Below the pieces are notes generated by a model. It saw only the letters and a program-made list of their open reading frames with translations. It was not told where the DNA came from and did no database searches. This document shows positions 51,631 to 60,602 of a stretch of DNA of 64,000 bases, piece by piece (the stretch's first letter is position 1; each line of letters opens with the position of its first letter). Location: positions 1 through 64,000 of the forward strand of contig NZ_JAHFVG010000030.1 of NCBI RefSeq assembly GCF_023264675.1, read 5' to 3'. This stretch comes from Rhodococcus sp. (in: high G+C Gram-positive bacteria) (GTDB lineage Bacteria > Actinomycetota > Actinomycetes > Mycobacteriales > Mycobacteriaceae). Position numbers and translations under genes: made by a program.

Positions 51631-51816
51631 TCACATGAGTCCGGTCCATCGCCGAAGTGCGGAAACCGAGCCCTCGCGGGTGATGACCCCCACTCCGGTC
51701 TGTGTGCGCGCCACCTCGCCGAGCATCGAACTGATCGACCACATCGCCACCCACACCGATGGGTCGTCCGGATCGAAACCCTCATCGATGATCGCCCGAC
51801 GTACCTCGAAGTCCAT
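51631..51816 (-). CDS. hypothetical protein, 61 aa
   Basis: A small acidic ORF (VRRAIIDEGFDPDDPSVWVA) with no ribosome binding site that I can see. It may be transcribed divergently from the GATAATATC box region at 51899. Coding character is fair; function unknown. Confidence 0.4.
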   Translation of the reverse strand: MDFEVRRAIIDEGFDPDDPSVWVAMWSISSMLGEVARTQTGVGVITREGSVSALRRWTGLM

Positions 51817-51898
51817 ACACGCTTGGACGCACCCCGAGGGCCTGTGGTTCCACTCGACGAGTTCGTCGAGCCATCACGAACCGTAGTGCGAACAGAAT

Positions 51899-51907
51899 GA
51901 TAATATC
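51899..51907 (+). promoter_or_regulatory. GATAATATC box, leaderless promoter
   Basis: TAATAT at 51901-51906 lies exactly 6 nt before GTG 51913, the spacing of leaderless actinobacterial transcripts. Same 9-mer as at 8041 and 53743. Confidence 0.65.
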
Positions 51908-51912
51908 AAAGA

Positions 51913-52872
51913 GTGAAAATCGAGGTTCGGCCATGGTGCCCCCAGTGCGACGCTGTCGGCGAGCCGACCGCAACGTACGAGTGCGGCCGCTGCGGACAGA
52001 TCACCGGAGAAAGGCGTTGCGCAGACTGCGGGATCTTCGGGGCGCGAGCAGAATTCGATGGCTGTGACGTGTGTTTTTCCGAGCTGGAGACCCGCGAACT
52101 CACACTCGATCACGACGGGAGCTGGATCCCCCGCGAGGAGTACAACCCGGACGGACCGTCCCTGGCGGACCGAAACCGAGCCCAAGTGGAACGAGCCCGC
52201 TCCGAATCGGCGGCCACATTCGCCGCCGCCACCCGCACGGTTACGGCCGACTCGTTGCAGGTCGGTGATGCGATTGCACTGGGACTGGTCGGTAGTGGAC
52301 TTCGAGCGGAGATCGTCGAGGAGATCTGGCATCCCTCAACCGATCGACTGGCTGTCGTCGTACGAGCGGATCGCAGATCGGTGCGGAGCTATCACCGGAC
52401 CGACGACGTCGTACTTGCTGTTGCTCCGCCAACGTCGCGCAAGAGGAAGTCGTTACACCCCAGGCACGGCGTCGGGGGCTTCGCCGCCGATGAAGTCCGC
52501 CTCGGCCTGTCCATGGCATTGGATGTGCCGCTCCTGTTCATCGAGGCAGGGCGACGCAACTGGACCGCCCGAATGGGGTCCGCTGTCTCTCGACCCGGTG
52601 CACTCGCGGTCGCCGATCGCTTCGACGAGATGGCCGCATTGCTCGAGAGCGTCGAGGGTGATGTCCGGCGGGCGCAGGTCGTGTCCGACGACGAGTTGTT
52701 CGTCGACGAGACTCTCGTCGAACTCGACGTGTGGCAGCACCACGCCGGAGATCCGCACCTCGCCGAGGGCTACCTGAACACGGCCACCGGCGCGTACATC
52801 GACTCGTCCAGCCTGTTCGTCACCGCTGCAACGGAGATACGGACACTCGCCCAGCAACTTCCGGACCATTGA
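51913..52872 (+). CDS. four-CxxC zinc-ribbon protein, 319 aa, leaderless
   Basis: The N-terminus carries four CxxC pairs: CPQC (9-12), CGRC (24-27), CADC (36-39) and CDVC (51-54). These make two zinc ribbons. A helical linker leads to a beta-rich domain (about 100-180, with DSLQVGDAIALGLV) and a C-terminal helical half with a Trp near residue 279. No catalytic motif. A nucleic-acid-binding adaptor is likely. The leaderless GTG start argues for this exact N-terminus. Confidence 0.65.
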   Translation: MKIEVRPWCPQCDAVGEPTATYECGRCGQITGERRCADCGIFGARAEFDGCDVCFSELETRELTLDHDGSWIPREEYNPDGPSLADRNRAQVERARSESAATFAAATRTVTADSLQVGDAIALGLVGSGLRAEIVEEIWHPSTDRLAVVVRADRRSVRSYHRTDDVVLAVAPPTSRKRKSLHPRHGVGGFAADEVRLGLSMALDVPLLFIEAGRRNWTARMGSAVSRPGALAVADRFDEMAALLESVEGDVRRAQVVSDDELFVDETLVELDVWQHHAGDPHLAEGYLNTATGAYIDSSSLFVTAATEIRTLAQQLPDH

Positions 52873-53010
52873 GCTCGGAGGCATCGCGTCCGCGCCCTTT
52901 CGGGGCCTGGCGGGGTGTCGTACTGCGCTCGTAGTCTTGCCGCCACACGAACACACGGACTTCACATCCGACCATCGAGTAGATCCGAGATCGAGAAGGA
53001 GATCAGACAG

Positions 53011-53232
53011 ATGAGCATGACCGGAGATTTTCTGACGATGGCCGAGGCCGTCGGCGATGTCGCGCCCAGGCCACTCGACTTCGCTGTCGGTGAGGATTTC
53101 GATCCATCGGATCCCGACCAGGTGGAGATCGTGCACGAAGCGTCCAGTCGCGACGCCGCGGACCGCATCGCCAGGCTCGAGGCAGAGAATGCGCGTCTGC
53201 ATTCCATTGTCGACGAGCAGCGCGACCGATGA
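53011..53232 (+). CDS. hypothetical protein with coiled-coil end, 73 aa
   Basis: ATG 53011 with AGAAGGAGATCAGACAG upstream. Acidic middle, then a C-terminal coiled coil (RIARLEAENARLHSIVDEQRD), probably for dimerisation. It overlaps the next gene by ATGA. Confidence 0.55.
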   Translation: MSMTGDFLTMAEAVGDVAPRPLDFAVGEDFDPSDPDQVEIVHEASSRDAADRIARLEAENARLHSIVDEQRDR

Positions 53233-53435
53233 GCAGAATTACCGTCGAGCAGACCGTGGTTGCGGACGACGCCGACGTCACAAGCCTGTCCGTCACGCAT
53301 CCTGATGGCAGCGAGTCACGGGTATCGATCGGCATACGCGCCGACGGCACCCTCGACGTCTCGATCGACCCTACGGCTGATTACGCCACGTTGGTCGACG
53401 TCGATGGCGACACCGTCTTCGAGGGCCCCACCTGA
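53229..53435 (+). CDS. hypothetical protein, 68 aa
   Basis: Translationally coupled to the coiled-coil gene (ATGA). All-beta character (SRVSIGIRADGTLDVSIDP) and an end DGDTVFEG that resembles the 75-aa gene at 25940. Unrecognised. Confidence 0.55.
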   Translation: MSRITVEQTVVADDADVTSLSVTHPDGSESRVSIGIRADGTLDVSIDPTADYATLVDVDGDTVFEGPT

Positions 53436-53816
53436 AAGCGCAACAGGGGCATCCGGCCTGCGTTGTCCGGTAGCTGCCCGACCAAGCCTTCAGTTACCCA
53501 TTGATCTGGTCTAGGATCGCCGGAGGCAAAGAACCGGCACTCTGCGCACCGCGCGGACGGTCGGGTTGGCCCCTGGTGTAGCTGCGGCAGCCAGGGGCTG
53601 CCGTGTATCTGGAGGCGCGCGTCGCTCCGGGCCTTCCGTCATTGTGAGCGAACTGTCCAGGGACCATGAGTGGGTCGTCGGTGAAAGCCCCTGCGCCGCT
53701 CGGCTGGAACGATGTGCCGCACACGGAACTGCAATCAATTATGATAATATCGCAGGGAATGCTGATTGGTACGACATGATCCGCTGACCGGCCGTATCCG
53801 CAGAACAAGGAGCGCA
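53436..53816 (+). other. gap with hairpin and GATAATATC promoter
   Basis: A 381-bp non-coding stretch. CGGCAGCC/GGCTGCCG with a 3-nt loop (53585-53603) is a strong 8-bp stem, probably ending the upstream two-gene transcript although no T-run follows. GATAATATC at 53743-53751 supplies TAATAT as -10. The leader of ~60 nt ends with AAGGAG before ATG 53817. Confidence 0.5.
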
Positions 53817-55448
53817 ATGCCGACCAACGTCTCCAGGCCGATATGGCGCTGCGACCTCTGCAACGCCACCTTCGGGGACGACGAGGCAGCCGCAGCTGAG
53901 TGCGAAGGTGCCCCGATTCCCGCCGAACTACCCGCAGGAACCCCACTTCTCGTCAGTGAAGACGGAATCTTCCGGCTGCGCCCACTGGCCGCCACCGGCC
54001 GAATCGACACAGACATGAAGAAGCACCCTCGGCGGCCAGGACATCACCGTTGCTACAACCCGCTCGACTCCGCTGACGCACGATGGTTTCTGCCGGACCG
54101 TGAACTACATCCAGCCAAACCCGGCTACGTGCAGGGTCGCAAGTCCGATCGCCACAACACGTGGACGTGGATCAGCGGAGCAGCGCGGGGCCACGTACCG
54201 GACATGGGGGAGTGGAGCCGAATCGTCGGGCTCGGCCAGAAGGATTCGCCTGTGCGGGACGGCGACCTGCCTGTCTCGTTGGATTGGTCGTCGAGCGTGC
54301 ACGTGGTCAAGCCGACTACCGGCCCGGTCAAGGAGCTACTCGACGCACTCGACGTCCGACTGGACTACCCATGGCAACAGGGCAAAATCAGGTTTCTACG
54401 CGACTACGCGCTCTACCGCGCCGACGGTGACGTCCATTCCGCCAACGGCATGGTAGCCACAGAGTCCGTGGTCACCACCTATGCAGCGTTGGTTGACGAA
54501 TGGCACCAATGGCGCTCCGGAGCGGAGGTGTCAACCGTCCTGCCGAGGCTCGAAACGCAGTCGACCATGACAGCGTCTCGGCTGACCAAGCCGCTCAAGG
54601 CATTGGTCGCGAACACCGGCGTCAGCTGGCCCGCTCGCACCACCGCGACCCAGTACGTGAACCTACTCGTCAGTGAGGCACTCGTGACCACTCTGTCCGC
54701 CCAACCGCGCATGTTCGGCAGTGCCCCGATCGTCGCCGTCGGAGGCGGTAAAGGTGGGGTCGGGAAGTCGACAGTCGCAGCGGCGTTGGCCCGTTCGCTG
54801 GCAGCCGGAGGCCGCAGCGTCGTCCTGATCGATCTCGACATGGATGGTCCCTCCCAACACCTCCTGCACGACCTCGGCGACGTCCGCATCGACACCAGCA
54901 TGACCAAGATGCTCCCCACCGAAGTCGCCGACGGCCTGCGGGTGTTCTCACACGGACAGCTACCCCACGGGCTACCCGAGCGATGGACCGACGCGGCCAC
55001 CGGGAGCTGGCTGACATTCCTCGGAGCCACGCTCGACGTCGACGGCGCAGACCTGATCCTGCTCGACCTCCCTGCAGGCCACGGATCGATCCCAGGGCGC
55101 GTCATCGGGGGCAACAGACCAGCCGAGGCCGACGTACTCCTCGCCGTGACCACCGCCGAGGAGCTCGCGTTGGCCGACGCTTCGAGGGAACTTCGTCGCT
55201 ACATGCACGACCACCACAGGACGATCGTCGTGGAAAATCTCTCGCACGCCACGGGTACGACGTCCGACGGACGGACGGCAACAGTCAGACTCCACGGCCG
55301 CGAGGGTGCAGTGCAGGATCTCGCAGCATCCGCAAAGGCCGAATACGGCGGATCGTTGCCCTGGAGCGACCGGCACCAAACACTCGCAGAATCACCTGAG
55401 ATGGTGGCCCTGAGCCGTACCGTCACCCGGATACTCGAATCTCGGTAG
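53817..55448 (+). CDS. zinc-finger protein with C-terminal Mrp/ParA-type ATPase
   Basis: A 543-aa protein. Residues about 10-30 form a small zinc site (CDLC then C). Residues 30-300 have no recognised fold but include Trp-rich and basic segments. The C-terminal domain is a SIMIBI ATPase: Walker A GGKGGVGKST near 310-319, LIDLDMDGPSQHLL in switch I, LILLDLPAGHGS as Walker B, and a TTAEELALAD motif. This pattern is nearest to Mrp/NBP35-type proteins, which carry Fe-S clusters, but the usual C-terminal CxxC is missing. ATG 53817 follows AAGGAGCGCA. Possibly a DNA-segregation or transfer-linked ATPase. Confidence 0.72.
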   Translation: MPTNVSRPIWRCDLCNATFGDDEAAAAECEGAPIPAELPAGTPLLVSEDGIFRLRPLAATGRIDTDMKKHPRRPGHHRCYNPLDSADARWFLPDRELHPAKPGYVQGRKSDRHNTWTWISGAARGHVPDMGEWSRIVGLGQKDSPVRDGDLPVSLDWSSSVHVVKPTTGPVKELLDALDVRLDYPWQQGKIRFLRDYALYRADGDVHSANGMVATESVVTTYAALVDEWHQWRSGAEVSTVLPRLETQSTMTASRLTKPLKALVANTGVSWPARTTATQYVNLLVSEALVTTLSAQPRMFGSAPIVAVGGGKGGVGKSTVAAALARSLAAGGRSVVLIDLDMDGPSQHLLHDLGDVRIDTSMTKMLPTEVADGLRVFSHGQLPHGLPERWTDAATGSWLTFLGATLDVDGADLILLDLPAGHGSIPGRVIGGNRPAEADVLLAVTTAEELALADASRELRRYMHDHHRTIVVENLSHATGTTSDGRTATVRLHGREGAVQDLAASAKAEYGGSLPWSDRHQTLAESPEMVALSRTVTRILESR

Positions 55449-55460
55449 CGGAACCGAGAT
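55439..55460 (+). terminator. hairpin overlapping the ATPase stop codon
   Basis: ATCTCGGT (55439-55446) pairs perfectly with ACCGAGAT (55453-55460) across a 6-nt loop containing the stop codon region. No U-tract follows, so it is either a weak actinobacterial terminator or an mRNA-stabilising stem. Confidence 0.45.
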
Positions 55461-55506
55461 ACGCACGGCCCCTATGTAAGTGAACATGTCACGAGAGAAG
55501 ACAGAG

Positions 55507-55812
55507 ATGACCAACATAGAAATCCACTACACAGATCCCACAGGTGACGCTCCGACGGTGCCCCGCCCGACGCGGATCGACCTGGCCACACGAGCCGTCG
55601 CGAACGCAGACGCTACGACCGGTCTGCGATTCCTCGGCATCCACCCCGATCGGAACGATCCGACCGCGGCAGGTGGATATCTGGACTGGCTCGAGATCGA
55701 CACCGACAGTCTCGACGGCTATGCCGGGTGGTTTGCAGCGTTCGAGGACGGTGCAAACGTGCCATTCACCGTCGATGCCGCGATAGAGCGAATCGACACC
55801 GTGGTGGCCTGA
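55507..55812 (+). CDS. hypothetical protein, 101 aa
   Basis: ATG 55507 with AGAGAAGACAGAG upstream. Acidic, soluble, alternating strands and helices, Trp pairs LDWLEID and AGWFAAFEDG. Unrecognised. Confidence 0.55.
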   Translation: MTNIEIHYTDPTGDAPTVPRPTRIDLATRAVANADATTGLRFLGIHPDRNDPTAAGGYLDWLEIDTDSLDGYAGWFAAFEDGANVPFTVDAAIERIDTVVA

Positions 55813-55903
55813 CTCGGTCCAACCCGCACCGCCCATCTGCGGGACCGGATTGCTGAATACTACTGCGCTGAAACCGAAACAGAAGCTGACTGAGGAGCGG
55901 GCA

Positions 55904-56212
55904 ATGCCGGAGAGTCGAACAAGAGCAAAGCTGGCCAAGGAATTGCACGGAACCGATATCGGCGACGAAATCACGTTCGACGCAGACATCTCGCCTACTG
56001 CGTTGTCCGGCGAGCTCCGCCAGATTCGCCACTCTGCGGGAGAGGTCATCGTCATGGTGCTGCTCACCGAGGAACAGAAGGGGAGCCTCCCAGACCGATA
56101 CGTCGAGAAAACCGGCGATATCGCGGCCACCGGTGAGCTCGCGCACCCGTACGAGCTCGAGTGCCGCATCGAGGACACGGCCGAAGTCACTCTGGTCACC
56201 ACCGGCTGGTGA
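55904..56212 (+). CDS. hypothetical protein, 102 aa
   Basis: ATG 55904 is preceded by GAGGAGCGGGCA. Basic N-terminal helix, then a small beta barrel (GDEITFDADISP, VIVMVLLTEEQ, YELECRIEDTAEVTLVT). No Cys. Unrecognised. Confidence 0.6.
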   Translation: MPESRTRAKLAKELHGTDIGDEITFDADISPTALSGELRQIRHSAGEVIVMVLLTEEQKGSLPDRYVEKTGDIAATGELAHPYELECRIEDTAEVTLVTTGW

Positions 56213-56239
56213 TCGGTAACCCGCTTCACGACAACAGAA

Positions 56240-56485
56240 ATGGATACACCTGTGCCTGACACAACAACTGTGAACGTGCTCGATCTGCAACCGGGCGACG
56301 TCGTCGAAGAACAGTCCAAGAACTTCCCCGACGATCCGTTTCCAGAACCGACATTCCTGTTCACGGTCGACTCGGTTGAACGGATCAGCGAAACAACGGT
56401 GCATGTGTTCATCGAATCCACGACGGGGACGAGTCAGGCCCTGTCGTACAGCACCCACAACACGGTCTGCGTTCGTCGCACATAA
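56240..56485 (+). CDS. hypothetical small beta-barrel protein, 81 aa
   Basis: Contains NVLDLQPGDVVEEQ and TFLFTVDSVERISETTVHVFIES, a small SH3-like barrel pattern. Similar LxxGDxV strands occur in the products at 52 kb and 59.3 kb. Start ATG 56240 or GTG 56252; neither has a strong ribosome binding site. Confidence 0.55.
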   Translation: MDTPVPDTTTVNVLDLQPGDVVEEQSKNFPDDPFPEPTFLFTVDSVERISETTVHVFIESTTGTSQALSYSTHNTVCVRRT

Positions 56486-56675
56486 CGCCTCCGACACCGC
56501 AACCGCATCGGGGCCGCCCTTGTCTGATGCGGGCCCAGCGACCGACCGACTCGCGCTCACCCAGGCCGGTGTACACCCCGTCGAGCACCGGGTATCGCGG
56601 TGCGCCTACGGCAGCTATCGTCATCGCTAGAGAAGGACCACCGAATCCGGCGAGCAGCCGGTTATTGGAGCAGCG

Positions 56676-57242
56676 ATGAACACCGGCCAGAGTTCGTTCG
56701 ACGAGATGATGCCCGACGCATTTTCCGATGCCACGTGGGCACATCACGGAGAAACCCTCGGATACCGCGTTCCAGCGGTACGCCAAGCCACCGGTGTGAC
56801 ATACCGACAGCTCGACTACTGGGCACGCACCGAGCTGGTGGAGCCATCCATCAGAAGCGCGTCAGGCTCCGGATCGCAACGTCTCTACTCCTTCCGCGAC
56901 ATCGTCGTAGTTCGCGTGGTCAAGCGGTTGCTCGACGCCGGTGTATCGCTGCAGAACATTCGATCAGCGGTCGAGCACCTACGCGAGCGTGGGGCGGCCG
57001 ACCTGGCGTCGATCACGTTGGTGTCCGACGGATTGTCCGTGTACGAATGCACCTCCGACGACGAGATCATCGACCTCCTCCGCGGGGGACAAGGCGTCTT
57101 CGGTATCGCCCTCGGGAGGACGGTCACCGACGTGGCTGCAGAGGTCGCCGATCTGGCAGCGGTGAGCGGATCCATCGAAATCGCCAACTCCGCCATCGTG
57201 GACGAGCTCGCAGAGCGTAGATCGACCCGCAAGACGGCCTGA
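56676..57242 (+). CDS. MerR-family regulator, Rv1828-like
   Basis: A 188-aa protein with an N-terminal MerR winged helix: GYRVPAVRQATGVTYRQLDYWARTELVEPS (about 29-58), GSQRLYSFRDIVVVRVVKRLLDAG, SLQNIRSAVEHL. It continues with LVSDGLSVYECTSDDEIIDLLRGGQGVFGIALG, the unusual effector half of the Rv1828-type MerR regulators that sit near garA on mycobacterial chromosomes. An element-borne copy is unexpected and may cross-talk with the host regulator. It lies alone, 190 bp after the previous gene. Confidence 0.85.
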   Translation: MNTGQSSFDEMMPDAFSDATWAHHGETLGYRVPAVRQATGVTYRQLDYWARTELVEPSIRSASGSGSQRLYSFRDIVVVRVVKRLLDAGVSLQNIRSAVEHLRERGAADLASITLVSDGLSVYECTSDDEIIDLLRGGQGVFGIALGRTVTDVAAEVADLAAVSGSIEIANSAIVDELAERRSTRKTA

Positions 57243-57904
57243 CAGTCGACTCCGCGTCAGAACGCACGAGAAAGACCGGCATACAGCGGATTCGGCCGCT
57301 ACACTTACCTCTGCGCTCCGAAGCTCACGGGGTTTCCTGGGACCTTGACTATGTCGGTTCTGGACGACGCAGCACGCCGTAGCAGTCGTGCTTCCACATC
57401 CCGTCGAGTTCTCACAACACCAGGGTCGAAACAATTGGTCATTTCCGACAATCGGCAGCCGCTGCGCGGTACACGCGCGCACAATTTCTTGTGGAAACTC
57501 CTCAGGCCTCACCCGCCACACACCCCCCCCCGGCCGTCTGTGACGGTGTTCTGCGCTGAGCGCAACGTGTTCGAGGCGGCGTAAACCGCGTCGCGGAGTT
57601 GGTCCGTTGGCAATGGGCTCCGGGATCGCATCCGAAACGGTGTATCGGGGTCTGTGTTAGCGCATCAATAACGAAGGCTATATAGCGCGTCTGGAGTTGA
57701 TGTCTCTGCCGCTGAGACGGTGTTACCCATCGATGTAGCTCCGATCAACACCGGGACTTCGGGGTGGTTGACCAGCGAGGAAGACATAATGACGACCCAA
57801 TAGCCGTTATCACGGTCTTGTTGCCGGTCCCTATAGCTCGACGGATAAGCCCGTAATGTGTCACACTGTTGGCAGTCGATAACAACCAACAAGTAAGGGC
57901 CGAC
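57243..57904. other. 662-bp gap without a convincing gene
   Basis: Short ORFs here lack coding character. Features seen: a run of nine C at 57523-57531, an AT-rich stretch with CTATATAG near 57676-57683, and GTTATCAC near 57805. It is the longest gene-free stretch in the window, so it could hold a non-coding RNA, an origin or simply decayed sequence. Nothing definite. Confidence 0.35.
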
Positions 57905-58198
57905 ATGATCGAGGCTGCGCCTGTGTTCATCGCATACTTACTGATGTTCGCAATCGTTATCCGTGCGCTGATAAACCCGGTATTCGCCCGCATGATCACT
58001 TCTGTGGTGACGCCCGCCGATGCCGTCTGGGCCCTCGCAGTCATCGTCTATGTGGCCACCTGGTCGGAGAGCAGCGACGCACGACGAGCAGCTATCGGCG
58101 TGGCTGTCCTCGGTGCCGCCCTGATGGCTACGGCCGAGTGCCGAGCGGGACGCAAGCGGCGAGACTTCAACGATGCAAGCGAAACGGTGACGCCGTGA
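57905..58198 (+). CDS. membrane protein, 97 aa
   Basis: ATG 57905 follows AAGGGCCGAC. Three likely helices (about residues 5-25, 35-52 and 62-78), then a charged tail. It overlaps the next membrane protein by GTGA. Unrecognised; possibly a two-component membrane complex with its neighbour. Confidence 0.55.
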   Translation: MIEAAPVFIAYLLMFAIVIRALINPVFARMITSVVTPADAVWALAVIVYVATWSESSDARRAAIGVAVLGAALMATAECRAGRKRRDFNDASETVTP

Positions 58199-58569
58199 AC
58201 CGCACGCCCATCGGACCGGCATCGACCGATCGCGCACACGAGTTCCCGCGCACCCCCGAGCTGACAGTGGGAAACTGCACTAGGGCGGCAGTCACGAGCG
58301 CCGTCACCGGACTGTGGGCATTCTGGCTGGCACCGATGACGATCCCCGTCATCCTCGCGCCAGTTCCCATCCTGTCGAATGCTGCGAGCTACTGGCTGGT
58401 CACCATTGCCATCGGCGCGGCCATCTTCATCGGCTGGATCACGCTGACCAGACCGCTGCCCTCCCTCGAGATCGACGAGGGCTACGACTCCTTGCATCCA
58501 GCGAAACCGCATACGTCGACAACCTCGAGCGCCCTGTGCGCACCAGCCGAGAGAGGCACCGCCGCATGA
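58195..58569 (+). CDS. membrane protein, 124 aa
   Basis: GTG start overlapping the previous stop. Two helices (about residues 35-60 and 63-83) flanked by polar ends; the tail has one Cys. Overlaps the next gene by ATGA, so three genes form one coupled unit. Confidence 0.55.
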   Translation: MNRTPIGPASTDRAHEFPRTPELTVGNCTRAAVTSAVTGLWAFWLAPMTIPVILAPVPILSNAASYWLVTIAIGAAIFIGWITLTRPLPSLEIDEGYDSLHPAKPHTSTTSSALCAPAERGTAA

Positions 58570-58910
58570 CTATTCTCGCGGACCAGATCGTTCAGATATC
58601 CGCCCCTCAGCCGGATACTCAGTGGCTCTACGAGGGTGAGGTATTCCTGGGCTCTCCAGCAGGGCCACTCGGTGCAGGCACAATCGGGCCATTTCCGGAC
58701 CCGACGTCAGCGCGGGACGCCGTAGAAGCCCTGATCAGGACCAAGGTCCGCCTCGAAAACTTGTCCAGTCATGTCGACTTCGAGGTCACTCAATTCGACG
58801 CGGCGTGCATATCTCCCAAGGCGACTGTCGTGGGTGCGGTCCTGAGCCGACGTGCGCACGACGGGAAGGCCGACAACTGGACCCTCCTGGTGGGGACCAG
58901 CGACATTTAG
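58566..58910 (+). CDS. hypothetical protein, 114 aa
   Basis: ATG overlapping the preceding stop. Soluble alpha-beta protein; WLYEGEVFLGSPAG near the N-terminus and an SARDAVEALIRTKVRLENL helix. The last gene of the coupled trio. Unrecognised. Confidence 0.55.
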   Translation: MTILADQIVQISAPQPDTQWLYEGEVFLGSPAGPLGAGTIGPFPDPTSARDAVEALIRTKVRLENLSSHVDFEVTQFDAACISPKATVVGAVLSRRAHDGKADNWTLLVGTSDI

Positions 58911-59027
58911 AGCACGATCCGTTCCGTGTCCAGGCAGACATCGAGTCTGGTGGTGAACGCCCGAAAATGCTAATACGCAACAGTATCCAGTGCACGCTAA
59001 CGTCAACGCCCGACCCAGAGTCTGTGC

Positions 59028-59041
59028 GGTAATATCACGAT
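59028..59041 (+). promoter_or_regulatory. GGTAATATC box, leaderless promoter
   Basis: TAATAT at 59030-59035 lies exactly 6 nt before ATG 59042. The 15-mer GGTAATATCACGATA is also found at 34079-34093. Confidence 0.65.
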
Positions 59042-59200
59042 ATGAAAACCACCAAGATCGAGATCACCATCGAGCACGCACCCGAGGTCGACGTCGAAGA
59101 GACGGCAGCGCTCGAAGAGGTGCTCAGGCTCATCCACAATGGCATGACCAGCGGCATGGATCGAAACGAGGACGAAAGCTTCTCGTTCACAGTCGACTGA
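59042..59200 (+). CDS. hypothetical protein, 52 aa, leaderless
   Basis: A short acidic ORF (KTTKIEITIEHAPEVDVEE, then a helix). It has no ribosome binding site, but its ATG sits 6 nt after a perfect TANNNT box, so it is very likely translated as a leaderless mRNA. Unrecognised. Confidence 0.6.
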   Translation: MKTTKIEITIEHAPEVDVEETAALEEVLRLIHNGMTSGMDRNEDESFSFTVD

Positions 59201-59259
59201 CAGCCATGCTGCGCATATCAGCCATCCACCAACACAATTCGACCCATGAAGTAGGCGCA

Positions 59260-59481
59260 ATGGCCCTGTTGGACATCACAGCCGCAGCTCTGGTTGTCGG
59301 CGATGTAGTGCATCGAGGTCCCGGCTGCGAATGGCGTATACGGTCGATCGACCACCTCCCCAAAGCGGTGATGGTGTCTGCAGATGTGCAGAGATGGTCG
59401 ACAGTCCGCGACGCAGGATCGAGCGAGTCGATCGCGCACGTCTTCCGCCACACGGCAGTGTTGGCAGTCGACCGCGCATGA
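59260..59481 (+). CDS. hypothetical small beta-barrel protein, 73 aa
   Basis: MALLDITAAALVVGDVVHRG is followed by CEWRIRSIDHL and alternating strands, similar in layout to the 81-aa protein at 56240. ATG 59206 would add 18 residues. Probably co-transcribed with the leaderless gene upstream. Confidence 0.5.
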   Translation: MALLDITAAALVVGDVVHRGPGCEWRIRSIDHLPKAVMVSADVQRWSTVRDAGSSESIAHVFRHTAVLAVDRA

Positions 59482-59593
59482 TCAACCACTTGCATCCGTG
59501 TCCGGGAACGGCAAGGACGAAACCGGGTCGCAGTCTGCAACGGCGCAGCAGCGTCCGATGACCCACTTTCCGCTACAGCGAGGAGGCCCGTCC

Positions 59594-60124
59594 ATGGCAT
59601 CACCTGTGCTCGTACTCGACGTCGACGGGGTGCTCAATCCGTTCGGGCCCGAACCTGCCTCCAAAGGCTTTACTCGGCATCGGTACAGCGGCCCCAACCC
59701 CTCGGGCGAGGAGGTCGAGTTCGATGTCAATCTTCATCCGCAGCACGGCGAGTGGATCGAACAACTGCTGGCGCTCGGTGTCGAAGCCGTGTGGGGCACG
59801 ACCTGGGGACAGATGGCCAACGGGTGGATCGCCCCACGTATCGGATTGTCGACGAACTTGCCCGTTCTGGACGTCGGATTCCACGTGAGTACCCGCTTCG
59901 GCTGGACATCCAAGTCAACGGCCGTCCTCGCATACATCGGCAGTGATCGGCCACTCGCGTGGATCGACGACATTTTCGGGGGCAAGGAATTCGGATGGGC
60001 CGATGATCGTTCGGAGCGCGGCGTCGCGACTGTCGTGGAGCAAATCGACGGATTGTCTGGCCTCGATGCGGCTACTCAAGCGAGAGTGGAGCGGTGGGCG
60101 GATCGCGCGATCGGTCAGAAGTGA
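59594..60124 (+). CDS. HAD-like protein (Swiss-Army-Knife RNA-repair type)
   Basis: A 176-aa HAD-superfamily protein. Motif I DVDGVLNPF (Asp 9 and Asp 11), WGTTWGQMAN as the threonine motif and WIDDIFGG with the DD pair complete the active site. The DGVLNP...W-x-T-x-W pattern matches the stand-alone HAD family named after Swiss Army Knife RNA-repair proteins. The substrate may be a 2'/3' phosphate on RNA. ATG 59594 with GAGGAGG upstream. Confidence 0.78.
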   Translation: MASPVLVLDVDGVLNPFGPEPASKGFTRHRYSGPNPSGEEVEFDVNLHPQHGEWIEQLLALGVEAVWGTTWGQMANGWIAPRIGLSTNLPVLDVGFHVSTRFGWTSKSTAVLAYIGSDRPLAWIDDIFGGKEFGWADDRSERGVATVVEQIDGLSGLDAATQARVERWADRAIGQK

Positions 60125-60158
60125 ACGGCGTGGCACGCATCCGAAAGCACTCCGCCCG

Positions 60159-60584
60159 GTGAATCGCGTGCCATCAGGGACGAGCGCCGCGGCGAACGAG
60201 GTTGAACGGGCGAAATCGCGCTGGGCTGCAGGAGAGTTGGTGCCGTTCCGGGTGACACGGGCCCTCGATGAGGCGGAGCTAGTCGGACCCGAAGTCGATA
60301 TCTCCTGTGGCGCAGTGGAGCCCGCAGTCGACGAATGGGAATCCGGCGTGCGCTACCCCACGTTCGAGCAGCTACTGCTTCTGGCCGAGATCACCGGCCA
60401 CGATCCGGACTGGTTCTTCGACCGCGGATCGGAGGTCGAGTTCGACATCCGCGACACGACCCTGTGGTGGCACATGACCGAGCGCCAACGGCAGCAGTGG
60501 CGACCCCCGGTAGAAGAGTTCACCGACAACGCCATCCAATCCTGCCCTGGCACTACCGAATACCAGCAGACGCACCTGTTCTGA
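60159..60584 (+). CDS. XRE-like HTH protein
   Basis: A 141-aa protein. Residues about 15-90 resemble an XRE helix-turn-helix: VPFRVTRALDEAELVG, then VDEWESGVRYPTFEQLLLLAEITGHDPDWFF, where WExGxRxPxxxxLxxLA is the classic recognition-helix region. The C-terminus is Trp/Gln-rich (WWHMTERQRQQWRPP). GTG 60159 is assumed. It converges with the Shedu gene 18 bp away. Confidence 0.65.
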   Translation: MNRVPSGTSAAANEVERAKSRWAAGELVPFRVTRALDEAELVGPEVDISCGAVEPAVDEWESGVRYPTFEQLLLLAEITGHDPDWFFDRGSEVEFDIRDTTLWWHMTERQRQQWRPPVEEFTDNAIQSCPGTTEYQQTHLF

Positions 60585-60602
60585 CGGGTGTAGTTCGTTG
60601 GA

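Noticed and set aside
57345-57584. 79-aa ORF in the 57.2-57.9 kb gap
   Set aside because: Basic low-quality sequence, no ribosome binding site, runs through a nine-C homopolymer.
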